A DNA stretch of 64,000 nucleotides from Hysterangium stoloniferum. Lineage: Eukaryota; Basidiomycota; Agaricomycetes; Hysterangiales; Hysterangiaceae. The translations under genes were made by a program, and so were the position numbers. The notes under the pieces are model-generated. The model saw only the letters and a program-made list of their open reading frames with translations. It was not told where the DNA came from and made no database searches. The stretch is taken from NCBI GenBank assembly GCA_015178975.1, contig WHVD01000032.1, forward strand, positions 558,001-622,000, written 5' to 3'. Positions within the stretch are counted from its first letter, which is position 1. Each line of letters opens with the position of its first letter. Positions 9,677 to 21,439 of the stretch are shown one piece after another.

Positions 9677-10126
9677 AATAATAACTACTTATGCATCTCG
9701 TCAACCCGTATGGAGGCCGGTGGCCAGTGTTCTCTCAGAATTTCATGTCTATAACCTGATCCGGACGTCAAACTACACCGCAACCATGAGTGGATGTAAG
9801 CTGAACCTCAAGTTACAGAATCCTACCTGTCCAAGCGACCTTGGCTTGTAAACGCGGGAGCAGTCGCATGTACAATGCTACCCAGATTTATGGAACTTGT
9901 AGGAGTTGAACTGCTCCTGGTGGCGGTAGAATTAGAAACCCTAGATGTAAAATTGAAAGTGAATTAACGAGGTATCCGAGTTCAGGTTATATCCCACATA
10001 CCCGTTCCATCCACTGAGAGACGAATACGACGAGATTTCCGGCCTGAAACTCTGTTGTATCCCAAATGGGGATGTTATGTTGTATGGCTGCTGTGGGCGA
10101 CTTGGAGACCTCGTAGGACGTGTCGG

Positions 10127-11426
10127 TACTGAGGCTGAGGGAGTGTAGTGGCCATGAGAGGGAAAATGGTTATCAGATGACTCGTCAAATGTATATTGGT
10201 TCTGCGGAAGACTACAGAGGAAACAACTAATTAGAAGCGGACGCCTCTTTCATCCTTAGTCACACACGCACCTGTACTCGTGTGATTGACTGGAGAGATC
10301 TAAAACAGCGATAGGGGCTTCCGCGGTGATTCGATCGTGGTATTCCTCCTTGCGAGGACGATGCTTGTCCAGGAGAGACATTGGGCCCAGGATGTGTGAG
10401 GCTTTGAAATAGTCAGATAAAATAAGCTGACGATAAGCCTCTGACTCACCATCCGCAGTAACAAGACGAGTTGGCCTGGGGGGGGTCTGAGAGCTACTGG
10501 TGCTCGAGCAAAGTTGCAACAATCATTGGCATCGACAGCTGGTCCAGCCCTAAGACCAAAGGGATCTATGTGAATAGTGCAAAATGTTACATTACATCTA
10601 GATAGTTGCAACGTGCAGCACCTGGCCGACAACTAACCTCTGGGAAACATGACCAGGGACGGGAACTACACCAGTAGTTTTCGCATCGCGCTACTTGGCT
10701 TGAGAAATGTGTATAGTTTGAGCGCTTTGTCGATCACAATCCAAATTGTGAACTGAGGTGCAACTTTGATCGTGATGGAGCCCGAGTCGTGATAAATTAA
10801 GAGTGGGGCCATGGTGAGGACCGATGAGACTACGCTTGGGATCGAAGACAGGAATGCGGAGCGAATCCCTGCACAATGTTAAATATAAGTTGATACAACA
10901 GAAGATTCAAAGCACGTACCCATTTTGAGAACTCTGATCACCAATGGGGCCAGGACGACCTAAACCCGCTAAAGGAGGATTATGAAAATCCGCCAGCGGA
11001 TCACTGCCAGAAAGCCCACCTTGGAGCGGCCGCGTATACTTCTGAATACCAATCGGATCTAAGAGGTGATTTTGGACTGATTCGCGCGCCGGGTCACTGT
11101 CGAAGCCCACTAGATTATTCCCATCAGCTGGTGTGTACACGACATGACTATACGACGATCGATGAGATGACACTGCAGACGATGTCAACAGCATAATACA
11201 CACCCAAAATGACCACCTGGTTTCCGTCTGCGGAGGAAAGCCCGAGCATGGGTAACATGCCATCCGCCATCGCAGTCCTATAGTAGACAAATATATTAGA
11301 CTAAGCTTAACTGTAGCCGTAAATGAAACCCACGTGTAGTAGGTATTGCCAACATCCGTGTGTGGATGATCATTACAACCTGCTTCATTATAAACGAGGA
11401 CAATCGTTGACAACCTTACATAACCC
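10127..11426. repeat. Segmental repeat block c, first copy
   Basis: Matches 22563-23140 in two pieces. 10127-10560 pairs with 22563-23016 and 10995-11115 pairs with 23018-23140, so the second copy lacks about 430 bp. Confidence 0.75.
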
Positions 11427-11443
11427 GTAGAGCAACGACTCAC
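10256..11443 (-). other. Gene-like minus-strand stretch of unknown function
   Basis: Three open stretches suggest a multi-exon gene or its remains: 11443-10907 (ending GPIGDQSSQNGYVL), 10876-10691 (RIPVFDPKRSLIGPHHGPT) and 10522-10256 (PRPTRLVTADGESEAYRQL). A donor-like GTACGT follows QNG at 10918 and an acceptor-like TGTGCAG lies near 10873. The segments PLQGGLSGSDPL, ARESVQ and DGESEA are kept at protein level in the second copy near 22726-23140, which hints at past coding use. No domain was recognised. It could equally be an old retroelement stretch. Confidence 0.3.
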
Positions 11444-12945
11444 GACATGTTCTTGTTGAGTAGGGTGTGCATTTTTAAAATGGTGGGGAGTATCAAAAAT
11501 TTGAAAATTTGAGCGGTAGGCGGTGGCAAGTAGATTACGATGATGCGAGAGGAAAGCTGGTGGACAGTGGACGCAGTGAGAGTTAGGGCAAATTTATAAT
11601 ATGATCGTCGATTGACATCAGCAAACCAAAATAACAGAATCAAGATTACATTCATTTCTTGCTATTGGTAGGAATGTAAACTCATACATAACAACCGTTG
11701 TATTGATTCCGTCACGAAGTCTCCCATAAGGATGAATTGGGGAATGAATCGGTTCGAGACAGTGGTATTTGACAGGCCTCCTGCGTTCTGATATAGACAA
11801 GAAGACGGACTGTACAGCCACCGACAAGACTTAAACAGATTGACCACGTGCTAATTGAATGAATATGCCTGCCTGTTGCATTAGACTTCTATAACAAGCG
11901 TGCGGAAGCTGCGCTCCTCTTTTGGGGATGGTTGAATCCAAGCCTTCGGGTTCAACGCCACACGGCACAGGACACACGCCTCATTCCTCTGCACCACTAA
12001 TATTGGGGCTAATGTGTTCAGCAAGTCATATCAGGACCCATAGTCGGACTTGCACTTTGTAGTTTTCACGAGTACTTCTCAGGGGGAAGTCTAATCCAAA
12101 TATATTACAACTGGCGAGTTGATATAGTCGACCCTGAGTGCAATAGATATCACCTCCAACTTCTTTCGCTCTCCGCATTGATCGACCCTGCATCTTCGTT
12201 GTATCGTGTTCATAATTTGTTAAAAGGGCTCTCCCTCCAGAGAAAAGTGTTGGAAAGCATCATGGACAACAGTGTCTATTCTTAGAATGACAAAGGGGTG
12301 GTTTCTGGAACTTGTGGACACACGGGGATGTAGGGCCGCATCACCTTGTATAAATACTAAGAGTCGGTTACTATGTTACTTAGTCTGTTCTACTTATCCA
12401 TGACTCCCTAATAATATGGTCTTGAATTTTAACAGGAAGTCGCTAGCGGGCCCCGATCGTCAATGTTGGAATCTACATAAGAATAATCGCTAATACTGCC
12501 AGCGTGCTCCTGTCTTCCATGAATGTCAATTTTGTGCCAAATATGAAGGGAAATGAATCTATCAGGAAAGGCCAAGTCGCGTGAGTGACTGTGTACACAC
12601 TAAAAGGACTTCTCGAATCACGTGTGGAAATAATTAGTTTGGGGTAAATGCTGCACCGCACCAATGCAGATCATGTACATCGAGCGAGACTGGGTTCAAC
12701 GCACGGGAATTGCCTGCGCCTAGGTATCTAATTAACCACGTGGCGAAAATTCTCACATCAAATGTGAAACCTTTGCCGGATTAAAAGTTTAAATTTCAGG
12801 GAATACTGACCGATCCAGACGGCATGTGTCAAGCGACTGAGTCCACAGCAATCCACTGCTTATAAGTATGAATAATAGACTATCGGATCCAGTAGATTAT
12901 CAGAAGTGATCACATCATACCTTATAGGGGCGTCATTTGTTGCGA
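11427..12945. repeat. Segmental repeat block d, first copy
   Basis: Matches 17089-18440 with several indels. Shared landmarks are GTAGAGCAACGACTCACGAC, GGCCTCCTGCGTTCTGAT and CACTAATATTGGGGCTAATG. No convincing gene is visible, only short open stretches. Confidence 0.85.
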
Positions 12946-13480
12946 TGTAAATCGAGTGACATTACATCTGCGGTTGGGCTCACCTCCTCATTTCCCAAGT
13001 TGAACCCACCTTTCGCAGGGGGAGATCGCGAGATCATTCATTTATTAATCGTGCGAAAAAAAGCATCATCTTTCAATGCAAAAGTGAGAGCCTTGCAGGC
13101 AGTCCAGGCATCCAAACCAGTTGTAGTCCTGGCTATGGCACGTTTAGAGGGCCCGGATGCACACGCTTCGCAAGGGCCAAGGGTCAAGGCATGTTCATTT
13201 CACCAGACATTCAGGGCGTCGTTGTCTTCAATGTTAGAATTCAAGACCCATATTATTAGGGAGTCAAGGATAAGTATAACCGACTACTTGTCACTATACA
13301 GTAGTTGCCTCATTTATATACGTTTTCTCGATTATGTAGGCGCTGGGGGAGTCGGGTGATATGCCCGAGAACAAAGGGCGGAAGAACCTTTATGTCTCAG
13401 GTCATATTGCCCCCTGATCGGGAAAAGCAGAACGGTGTTTTCTTCACCTTCCAACATTCAATGACCGTGCGGGTTAATCA
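12946..13480. other. Copy-specific stretch e with an unassigned ORF
   Basis: There is no counterpart in the second unit (18441-19472 differs). A 140-codon plus-strand ORF (12937-13359) has no recognisable motif and starts inside block d, so it is not called as a gene. Confidence 0.35.
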
Positions 13481-13481
13481 T

Positions 13482-15263
13482 TTGTCATGCCACTACCAGG
13501 GTCCTTGATTGAGGGAAAGGCTGAAGATGCTCCCGTGCGGGAAGTAGGTGGCTGGATCGGAACAGACACGGACATGATATAGTTATATATATGTTGTATG
13601 CAGGAAGGAACACGAGGGAAGTGGAGGGTGGAATATATAGTGTGCGTTGTTGAGGTTGCAGGTTAGCAGTGTAGAATGGTGAGAAGGATGTGGGTAATCT
13701 TGAGTGGATGCCGGGGGGGTGTTGTAAGCCAGTTGTGTGATATTTACCTATTTTTATGTGATTTCACTCATTGGTTCAGATTTCCAGGTTTGTAAGAGGC
13801 CAGCGCGGATGGTGGGCTTGCCACAGACCAAAGGCATATCAAGTGGGAAGAGACATGGGATTCATGCTGGCCTTCCTGGCCACCGAAGGACAGAGGAATA
13901 GATCCGGTAATGCTGGCACTGGAAGTCGAACGCATGAAATACAGAACCGTGAATGCGTCTGAGAAGGCGGTTTCGATGCCTTGCGGGCCGGCATTGGGCG
14001 GAATTGTTTCGACGGAGTGTCCTGCATGAGGGGCGACGGGTGGCTAAACCGGAATCAAGAGTATTGACACCTGTTGTACTGGGACAGACGTGGGAAGTGG
14101 AATAATCGTGGCAGTGGTCTAACAAAACAAGGAGTGTATAGGACTGACGTTTCTGGGGCCAGGACAGTTTCGAGGTTACCGTTGAATTTGGCGTGTGAGG
14201 GCGCGGGAAAGTTCATTTGGATCAAGGGTGACTTGGCGCCAGCTATCAAGTGCCTTTACACGTTCTTCGATAAAATGTGCAAGACTAGGAAGATGAGATA
14301 GTTCGGTTCTGTTTAGAGAGGTTGGAACGAAAATGTAGCGGGGTGGGTTTGAACGCATTGGTATTCCAACAGACGCGCTTCGCTTGAGAAGGTGGGCGAA
14401 GAACGCATGTGTGGCATTGATGCGGAAGAGTCAGAGGTTTGATGAGACGAGACGCTGTAGGAACCATCTGACGGGATGGGGGACAATGAGCCTTTGTCGG
14501 CGTCCAGTATGGCAAACGCATAATCCAGAGCAGGGAGAAGATTATTATTCATGAGGTCGATAACAAATGGTCTCCCATTTAATGTTGCGAGTGTTAATGC
14601 TTCTGGACTGCCTGGCTGGCAACGGATGCGAGCTCGACTACTGGAACGGAACGGTTGGCCCTGTGAGACGAGGTTAAGTTACGGCTCCCTTTTGTGAGCT
14701 TCCTTAGACATCGTTCCAACTTGGAAAAACGGTAGATGTATTTCTAGTGTTAATTAATGCAAATCGTATTCGGAGCAGCTGTGTTGTTCATCCCTTCTGA
14801 TGTATATTGATGTAATAGCGAATCATTTGGTTTAATGTCTTGTTGCTGCATTCACTGGTCATCACTTGGGGCGTCGATATTTTCAGTTTAATGCCAGAGA
14901 GCTTGTACAATGTATTCCAGAGGTCGGATGAGAAGAGACGGTCGGTCGATTTCGCCGGGTTTTTTTTCACCGAACTTCATGTATCGACGACAGGCTATAG
15001 ACTAACTTTGATGGACTATTGGTGTGTATCGTCCAGTGGTAAGCATTTGACATTATTTCAGTTTGCCGACCATGACTTCAGCTATAGGTTGTCTGGTTCG
15101 GTTTGTGGCATCCTTAACTTCTTGGCTTGTTTTGTCGGTGAAGCCTTGAAGGGTGCAGTGTACGTTTGAAAAGTTGTGTATTCAGTGCAAGTTTCTGTTT
15201 GTGTTTCTGAGGGCTCCGAAGCAGTCGGGTTGGCCGATGTGGTTGTGGCGTCCGTGAAGGGAG
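13482..15263. repeat. Segmental repeat block f, first copy
   Basis: Highly similar to 19473-21260, starting at CATGCCACTACCAGGGTCC and ending at GTTGTGGCGTCCGTGAAGGGA. Small indels break reading frames differently in the two copies. Confidence 0.85.
14560..15115 (-). mobile_element. Ty3/gypsy integrase fossil (first copy)
   Basis: The minus strand carries a fragment recognisable as the C-terminal half of a fungal Ty3/gypsy integrase core, with blocks resembling DRLFSSDLWNTLYKLSG and SNKTLNQMIRYYINIHQKG. It is broken by several lesions. The same fossil recurs at 20560-21110, so it predates the segmental duplication. Confidence 0.6.
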
Positions 15264-15276
15264 GCATATATTTGAA

Positions 15277-15520
15277 TAATAATAATAATTTTTCCGTTTC
15301 GTTTCCCCTCACATCCCTACTCAATAATCCTTAAATACTTCGAGTCTCTCCTCTCATTCACCCGTCCTTGTCTCTTTCCCATGTTAGTTTATTATTGGTT
15401 ACCTTTCGTGTATTCTCGCTTCCGCCGGCCCGGGCATGAGTACGGAGCGGCTTTACCTCCGGCTACACAAGGGAGCGGTGGGGACGCAATATAGTTGGCT
15501 TATCCGCCTCACCCACGGAT
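15277..15520 (+). mobile_element. DIRS/Ngaro-like terminal-repeat remnant, second copy
   Basis: Counterpart of 8463-8720, carrying the same GAGCGGTGGGGACGCAATA signature. It travelled with block b. Confidence 0.65.
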
Positions 15521-15718
15521 ATGTACTCCGAATTGAATTACTTCCCACGTGACAAAACTTTCGTTTCCGAAGCTCTTGCGAGGCGCAGTGAGGGTCAATG
15601 TCAGCCCAGTTATGGCCAGTTTCTTCATCGATCAAAGCGACGAGACGAATCACGCTTCAAATTTAATATCATTTATAGTGGTACAAATTATAACGTGGGT
15701 AGCATCTCCTGTTCATGT

Positions 15719-16531
15719 TCACACCCACCGTAACCACCCTGCTCCCAGCCACCGACCACACTCCCGCTTGTCGAGATCTTGCTGCACTGCCCGCTCGTCA
15801 GCCCTGTTATACCGATCCAGATACACCGGAGGACCATATCCGATCTCCATAGCCAAGTCCAGGTAAGTCTTGCAGATCAGTTTTTGCTGGAGCTCTGCAC
15901 ACTCTGCACATTCTAGCCGAGGCTCCGCTTCTATAACGCAATCTTGGCAGCGAGCGAGTTTGGAACACTCCCGACTGCGCTTGACATGTTCGCGGACCTG
16001 CTGCGGTCCCGAGAATGTCTGTTGGCAACCAGGACAGAATTCGGTGTTAATTCTTTCTGCTATTCTCATTTTAACGTCGGTGTTAACGATCTGGCCATGC
16101 TGAAGCTCCATGTGACCGAAGCGGATGGCCTTCAACTCGTCCCGCATGTGTACAAGCCAGTGTGGAAATGGTTTTTTGAACACCGTCGCAAGGGAGCAAG
16201 GGCGATTGGAGGAATGTTTGATCCGGTATGGACAACTGATTATCATCGGGTTTGGGATCATTTCAAGGAGAGCAGACAGGAATTTTGAAGGAGAGTCGAA
16301 GGACTGCGACTTAGGTGGTCGCTTTTTAGATGGCCTTGGCAGACTCCTCTTTACGCGGGCAGCTTTAGAACGAACCTGCGACTGTTTGGGTAAATCGCGG
16401 TTTAGCACCTTTTCTTTCCTTGGCGGGAACACCGGTGCCAATTCTGAAAGATGGGTGGATGAATACTCGCCTGCCCGCTGGTTGTTGCCGCTCCCTTGTC
16501 TATGGCCAGGAAGACTGTCGCTTCCCGCCAA
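15719..16531 (-). CDS. Putative C2HC zinc-finger protein of unknown function, 270 aa
   Basis: This is the longest intact ORF in the duplicated region. The N-terminal about 90 residues are rich in Ser, Pro, Lys and Arg (VRSKAARVKRSLPRPSKKR), which looks like a basic, possibly nuclear, disordered tail. Residues about 165-192 show CPGCQQTFSGPQQVREHVKR followed by SREC, a Cys-x2-Cys-x12-His-x6-Cys pattern that could bind zinc. A second Cys cluster follows (CQDC...CAEC...C), then a conserved-looking stretch KTYLDLAMEIGYGPP. The start taken is the first ATG. A reading from copy three (21682-21903) suggests the true N-terminus may begin upstream with MTIIYKIHNRSVLAIP, but this copy has an extra base there. 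Copies at 8925-9676 and 21682-21903 are damaged. I do not recognise a family, and a retroelement origin is possible. Confidence 0.45.
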   Translation of the reverse strand: MAGSDSLPGHRQGSGNNQRAGEYSSTHLSELAPVFPPRKEKVLNRDLPKQSQVRSKAARVKRSLPRPSKKRPPKSQSFDSPSKFLSALLEMIPNPMIISCPYRIKHSSNRPCSLATVFKKPFPHWLVHMRDELKAIRFGHMELQHGQIVNTDVKMRIAERINTEFCPGCQQTFSGPQQVREHVKRSRECSKLARCQDCVIEAEPRLECAECAELQQKLICKTYLDLAMEIGYGPPVYLDRYNRADERAVQQDLDKRECGRWLGAGWLRWV

Positions 16532-17061
16532 TAGTTCGGGATCTCTAATATTTTGTGGGTTTGCGAGTACGCTCCTGTTATGAATCTTATAAATAATTTG
16601 TCATTTATATGGAACAAAATAATATCTACTTATGCATCTCGTCAACCCGTATGGAGGCCGGTGGCCAGTCTTGTCTCAGAATTTCATGTCTATAACCTGA
16701 TCCGGACGTCAAACTACACCGCAACCATGAGTGGATGTAAGCTAAACCTCAAGTTACAGAATCTTACCTGTCAGAGCGACCTTGGTTTGTAAACGCGGGA
16801 GCAGTGGGATGTACAGTGCTACCCAAATTTAAGGAACTTGTTGAACTGCTACTGGTGGCGGTAGAATTAGAAACCCTAAATGTAAAATTGAAAGTAAATT
16901 AGCGAGGTATCCAAGTTCAGGTTATATCTCACATACCCGTTCCATCCACTGAGAGACGAATACGACGAGATTGCCGCCCTGCCACTCTGCTGTATCCCAA
17001 ATGGGGATGTTATGTTGTATGGCTGCTGTGGGTGACTTGGAGACCTTGTAGGACGTGTCGG

Positions 17062-17089
17062 TTTTAGGGTTTAGGGTTTAGGGTTTAGG
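17062..17089 (+). repeat. Interstitial telomere-like tract (TTTAGGG)~4
   Basis: Four tandem TTTAGGG units (the last one short) lie exactly where block b (ending GTGTCGG) meets block d (starting GTAGAGC). In the first unit these blocks are separated by block c (10127-11426), so the tract marks a deletion or fusion junction. Confidence 0.9.
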
Positions 17090-18440
17090 TAGAGCAACGA
17101 CTCACGACATGCTCTTGTTGACTAGGGTGTATTTTAAAATGATGGGAATTATCAAATTTTTGCAAATTTGTGCGGTGGGTGGTGGCAAGTACGAAGATGC
17201 GAGAGGAAAGCTGGCGGACAGTGGACGAAGTGAGAGTTAGGGAAAATTTATAATATTGTCGTCGATTGACATCAGCAAACTCAAATAACAGAATGAAGAT
17301 TACATTCATTTGTTGCTATTGGTGGGAATGTAAACTCATATCACATCACAACCATTGTATTGATTCCATCACGAAGCCTCCCCTGAGTATTAATTGAATC
17401 GGTTCGAGAAAGTGGTATTTGACAGGCCTCCTGCGTTCTGATCTAGATAAGAAGCGGAACTGTACAGCCACCGACAGGAATTAAACAGATTGTAACGGAC
17501 CGCGTGCTAATTGAATGAATGTTGGATCAGACTTCTATAACAAGCGTGCGGAAGGTGCACTCCTCTTGTGGGGATGGTTGAATCCAAGCCATCGGGTTCA
17601 ACGCCACACGGCATACGGCACACGCCTCATTCCACTGCACCACTAATATTGGGGCTAATGGATTCAGCAAGGCATATCAGGACCCATAGTCGGACTTTCA
17701 CTTTGTAGTTTTCACAAGTACTTCTCAGGGCTCGACAAAATATATGGGTGGGAAGTCTTAACCAAATATATTACAACTGGCGAATTGATATAGTCCACCC
17801 TGAGTGCAATAGATATCACCTCCAACTTCTTTCGCTCTCCGCCCATTGATCGACCCTTTATCTTCGTGGTATCGTGTTCATAATTTGTTAAAAGGGCTAT
17901 CCCTCCAGAGGGAAGACGTTAGCGAGCCCCGATCGCCAATGTTGTAATCTACATCAGAATAATCGCTAAGACTGCCAGCGTGCTCCTGTGTTTCATGAAT
18001 GTCAATTTTGTGCCAAATATGAAGGGACATAAATCTATCCGGAAATGCCAAGTCGCGTGAGTGACTGTGTATACGCTAAAAGGACTTCTCGGATCACGTG
18101 TGGATGTAATTTAGTTTGGGGTAAATGCTGCACCGCACCAATGTAGATCATGTACATCGAGCGAGACTGGGTTCAACGCACAGGAATTGCCTGCGCCCGC
18201 CTAGGTATCTAATTAACCACGTGGCGAAACTTCTCACATCAAATCTGAAACCTTGGCCGGATTAAAAATTTAAATGTCGGGGAATACTGACCGATCCAGA
18301 CGGAATGTGTCAAGCGACTGAGTCCACAGCAATCGACTTTTTATAAGTATGAATAATAGACTATCAGATCCAGTAGATGGTCAGATGTGATCACACCACC
18401 AAACATGACGTGGCTACGTTATACGGGCGTCATTGGATGC
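17089..18440. repeat. Segmental repeat block d, second copy
   Basis: Pairs with 11427-12945 but is about 170 bp shorter because of scattered deletions, for example one near 17905-17930. It holds no convincing gene. Confidence 0.85.
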
Positions 18441-19472
18441 ACACGTCAATAGACGGCGACAGATGCCACCTAACGATTCTTTCTCATCGCTGGTAGACGT
18501 GACCATGTGTAAAGGACGCGGGAGCGGTGCTCGGCGTTAGATATAGTCGAAAGTAGCTTTGAAGCTGTGGGTGACATTTTGAATAGACATAGGGAAATGG
18601 TTTACAGTTCCGCTAACCTAGTCTCAAAGACCGAGGGAAAATATGAAGGTAAAATTGTGACACTCGGCACTCAGTCAGAGTGTTCGGCGAAACTTCTACA
18701 TTTGCGCATGTGCAAGATAGCGACTAAGAAACAAAAAATGTTTGTACTCGGGGAAGTGCATCGGAGGCTCCCTTGAGTTTGTATTGCATTGCATACCATT
18801 CCACTCGTCTGTAGAGGCTAATTTTCGACGTAGATTATAAATTTATCCTCCCATTGGAAACTAGCACATTTTCTTCCGAAAATGATGGTTCAAGAGAAAG
18901 AGTGATTCAGAAATACTAAATAGTTTTGGTTTGAAGCTGGCAGTGACGTCAGGCCGAGAATCGCGGTAATTCTCTGCGCGTACCAACGTGTCGCGTCCAA
19001 GTATGCTAATATGCTTCTAGATGTATGATATCCTTAGCCAACACTTTCTCACTCAGACAATATATACTTGGTATTCTATTATGTACTTTCTGCTCTTCAA
19101 GTACTCACTCCGTCGATCATCGATCTCGACAGGATGCATTCTGGCTCTTGGGCATTACCTTTGATAAGTTTGTACCAGCCGATGGGATTAGTATGGGTCA
19201 CTGACAAAACACATGATCTCACCATTGTCTTGAGCTATTGTACAATAGAGGTGTGTAGGTGAATACCAAACCTCATCCCTCAACATTTCTGTATAAGATA
19301 CATGACGTTTAACCTGTACTAATGAAAGGCTGTCATTATCAGCCTCACTCGGTCAACACGGAAAGGACTAAGTTTTCTTTATTTTAATAAGAGTATGATA
19401 CAAGATAAATGTGAGGCTCCCTATGGAAGAATAGGAAAGGATTTTATGGTCAAAAGGATTCTCCTCTTCATT
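18441..19472. other. Copy-specific stretch with no recognised content
   Basis: No repeat partner in the window and only short open stretches (for example 18567-18776 and 19068-19262) without motifs. Confidence 0.35.
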
Positions 19473-19756
19473 TGTCATGCCACTGCCAGGGTCCTTGATT
19501 GTGGGAAAGGCTGAGGATGCTCCCGTGCGGGAAGTAGGTGGCTGGATCGGAACAGACACGGACATAATATAGTTATATATACGTTGTATAGAGGAAGGAA
19601 CACGAGGAAGTGGAGGGTGGAATATATAGTGTGCGTCGTTGAGCTTGCAGGTTCGCAGTGTAGAATGGTGAGAAGGATGTGGGTAATCTTGAGTGGGTGC
19701 CGGGGGGGTGTTGTAAGCCAGTTGTGTGATATTTACCTATTTTTATGTGATTTCAC

Positions 19757-20509
19757 TCATTGGTTCAGATTGCCAGGTTTGTAAGAGGCCAGCGCGAATG
19801 GTGGGCTTGCCACAGACCAAAGGCATATCAAGTGGGAAGAGACATATGATTCATGCTGGCCTTTCTGGCCACCGAAGGACAGAGGAATAGATCCGGTAAT
19901 GGTGGCACTGGAAGCCGAACACATGAAATACCGAAGTGTGAATGCATCTGAGAAGGCTGTTTCGATGCCCTGCGGGCCGGCATTGGGAGGAATTGTTTCG
20001 ACGGAGTGTCCTGAGGGGCAACGGGTGGCATGCAAGAAGGGTGGCATACCCGGAATCAAGAGTATTGACACCTGTTGCACTGGGACAGACGTGGGAAGTG
20101 GAATAATCGTGGCAGTGTGGCCTAACAATAACAAGGAGTGTATAAGACTGACGTTTCTGGAGCCAGGACAGTTTCGGGGGTACCGTTGAATTTGGCGTGT
20201 GAGGGCGCGGGAAAGTTCATTTGGATCAAGGGTGACTTGGCGCCAGCTATCAAGTGCCTTTACACGTTCTTGGATAAAATGTGCAAGACTAGGAAGATGA
20301 GATAGTTCGGTACTGTTTAGAGGGGTTGGAACGAAAATGTAGTGGGGTGGGGTTGAACGCATTGGTATGCCAACAGACGCGCTTGAGAAGGTGCGTGTGT
20401 GGCATTGATGCGGAAGAGTCAGAGGTTTGATGAGACGAGACGCTGTAGGAACCATCTTACGGGATGGGGGACAATGAGTCTTTGTCGGCGTCCAGTATGG
20501 CAAAGGCAT
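19757..20509 (-). CDS. Unassigned 250-codon ORF in block f
   Basis: Open from ATG at 20509 to a stop at 19757. The middle contains a helical-looking stretch (SLAHFIQERVKALDSWRQVT then LDPNELSRALTRQIQ) more protein-like than its surroundings. The C-terminal part is Ser/Ala-rich. The first copy of block f has this ORF broken into pieces (14176-14358, 14285-14521 and 13862-14125), so it is either a recently surviving gene or a chance ORF downstream of the gypsy integrase fossil. No family recognised. Confidence 0.25.
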   Translation of the reverse strand: MPLPYWTPTKTHCPPSRKMVPTASRLIKPLTLPHQCHTRTFSSASVGIPMRSTPPHYIFVPTPLNSTELSHLPSLAHFIQERVKALDSWRQVTLDPNELSRALTRQIQRYPRNCPGSRNVSLIHSLLLLGHTATIIPLPTSVPVQQVSILLIPGMPPFLHATRCPSGHSVETIPPNAGPQGIETAFSDAFTLRYFMCSASSATITGSIPLSFGGQKGQHESYVSSHLICLWSVASPPFALASYKPGNLNQ

Positions 20510-20559
20510 AATCCAGAGCAGGGAGAAGATTATTATTCATGAGGTCGAAAACAAATGGC

Positions 20560-21110
20560 CTCCCATTTGACGTTGCGAGTGTTAATGCTTCTGGACTACC
20601 TGGCTGGGAACGGATGTGAGCTCGACTGGAACGGAACGGTTGTCCCTGTGAGACGAGGTTAAGTTACGGCTCCCTTTTGTGAGCTTCCTTAGAGATCGTT
20701 CCAACTTTGAAAAACGGTCGATGTATTTCTAGTATTCATTAATGCAAATCGTATTCGGAGCAGCCGTCTTGTCCATCCCTTCTGATGAATATTGATGTGA
20801 TAGCGAATTATTTGGTTTAATGTCTTGTTGCTGCATTCACTGGCGTCATCACTTGGGGCGTCGAGATTTTCAGTTTAATGCCAGAGAGCTTGTACAATGT
20901 ATTCCAGAGGTCGGATGAGAAGAGACGGTTGGTCGATTTCGTCGGGTTTCTTGTCACCGAACTTCATGTATCGACGACAGTCTATAGACCAACTTTGATG
21001 GACTATTGGTGTGTATCGTCCAGTGGTAAGCATTTGATATTCTTTCAGTTTTCCGACCATGACTTCAGCTATAGGCTGTCTTGGTTCTGTTTGTGGTATC
21101 CTTAACTTCT
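20560..21110 (-). mobile_element. Ty3/gypsy integrase fossil (second copy)
   Basis: Counterpart of 14560-15115, with blocks resembling SNKTLNQIIRYHINIHQKGW on the minus strand. Broken by several lesions. Confidence 0.6.
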
Positions 21111-21260
21111 TGCCTTGTTTTGTTCGATGAACCCTTGAAGGGTGTAGTGTACGTTTGAAAGGTTGTGTATTCGGTGTAAGTTTCGGTTTCAGTTTCTGAG
21201 GGCTCCGAAGCAGTCGGGTGGGCCGCTGTGGTTGTGGCGTCCGTGAAGGGATTGACAAGG

Positions 21261-21439
21261 ATAGAAGGTAGTCTAAGTTGACGTCTCCTTCTTGTCTCCG
21301 ATCGAGTGCGCAGTGGCGTCGGTGGAGATAGTGACCGAGGCACAGTGGATGTAGTGGTGCGGTATTGGCGATGGATGCTGTAGCAGTGGATACGGTAGTA
21401 CTTCGAATCCACCGCATTATTCACCAGTTAACCCTTTGG
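21261..21439. other. Short tail of block f specific to the second copy
   Basis: The minus strand is Ser/Thr/Pro/Arg-rich in translation (part of the open stretch 20875-21424). No family recognised. Confidence 0.3.

Larger units (their letters stand above)
8463..10126. repeat. Segmental repeat block b, first copy
   Basis: Nearly colinear with 15277-17061 (roughly 93-95 percent alike by eye) and with 21646-22335 over its right part. Compared with the second copy it lacks about 155 bp near 9260. It ends at GACGTGTCGG, after which this copy continues into block c while the second copy runs into telomere-like repeats. Confidence 0.85.
15277..17061. repeat. Segmental repeat block b, second copy
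   Basis: Pairs with 8463-10126. It retains about 155 bp (near 16065-16220) that the first copy lacks, and with it an intact 270-codon minus-strand ORF. It joins directly to a TTTAGGG tract at 17062. Confidence 0.85.
19473..21260. repeat. Segmental repeat block f, second copy
   Basis: Pairs with 13482-15263. Beyond 21260 it extends to about 21425 with sequence not present after the first copy. Confidence 0.85.

Noticed and set aside
12937-13359. 140-codon plus-strand ORF
   Set aside because: Begins inside a non-coding duplicated block, has no counterpart in the second unit and no motif.
17062-17089. A true chromosome end
   Set aside because: Only four units, and unique duplicated sequence continues on both sides.
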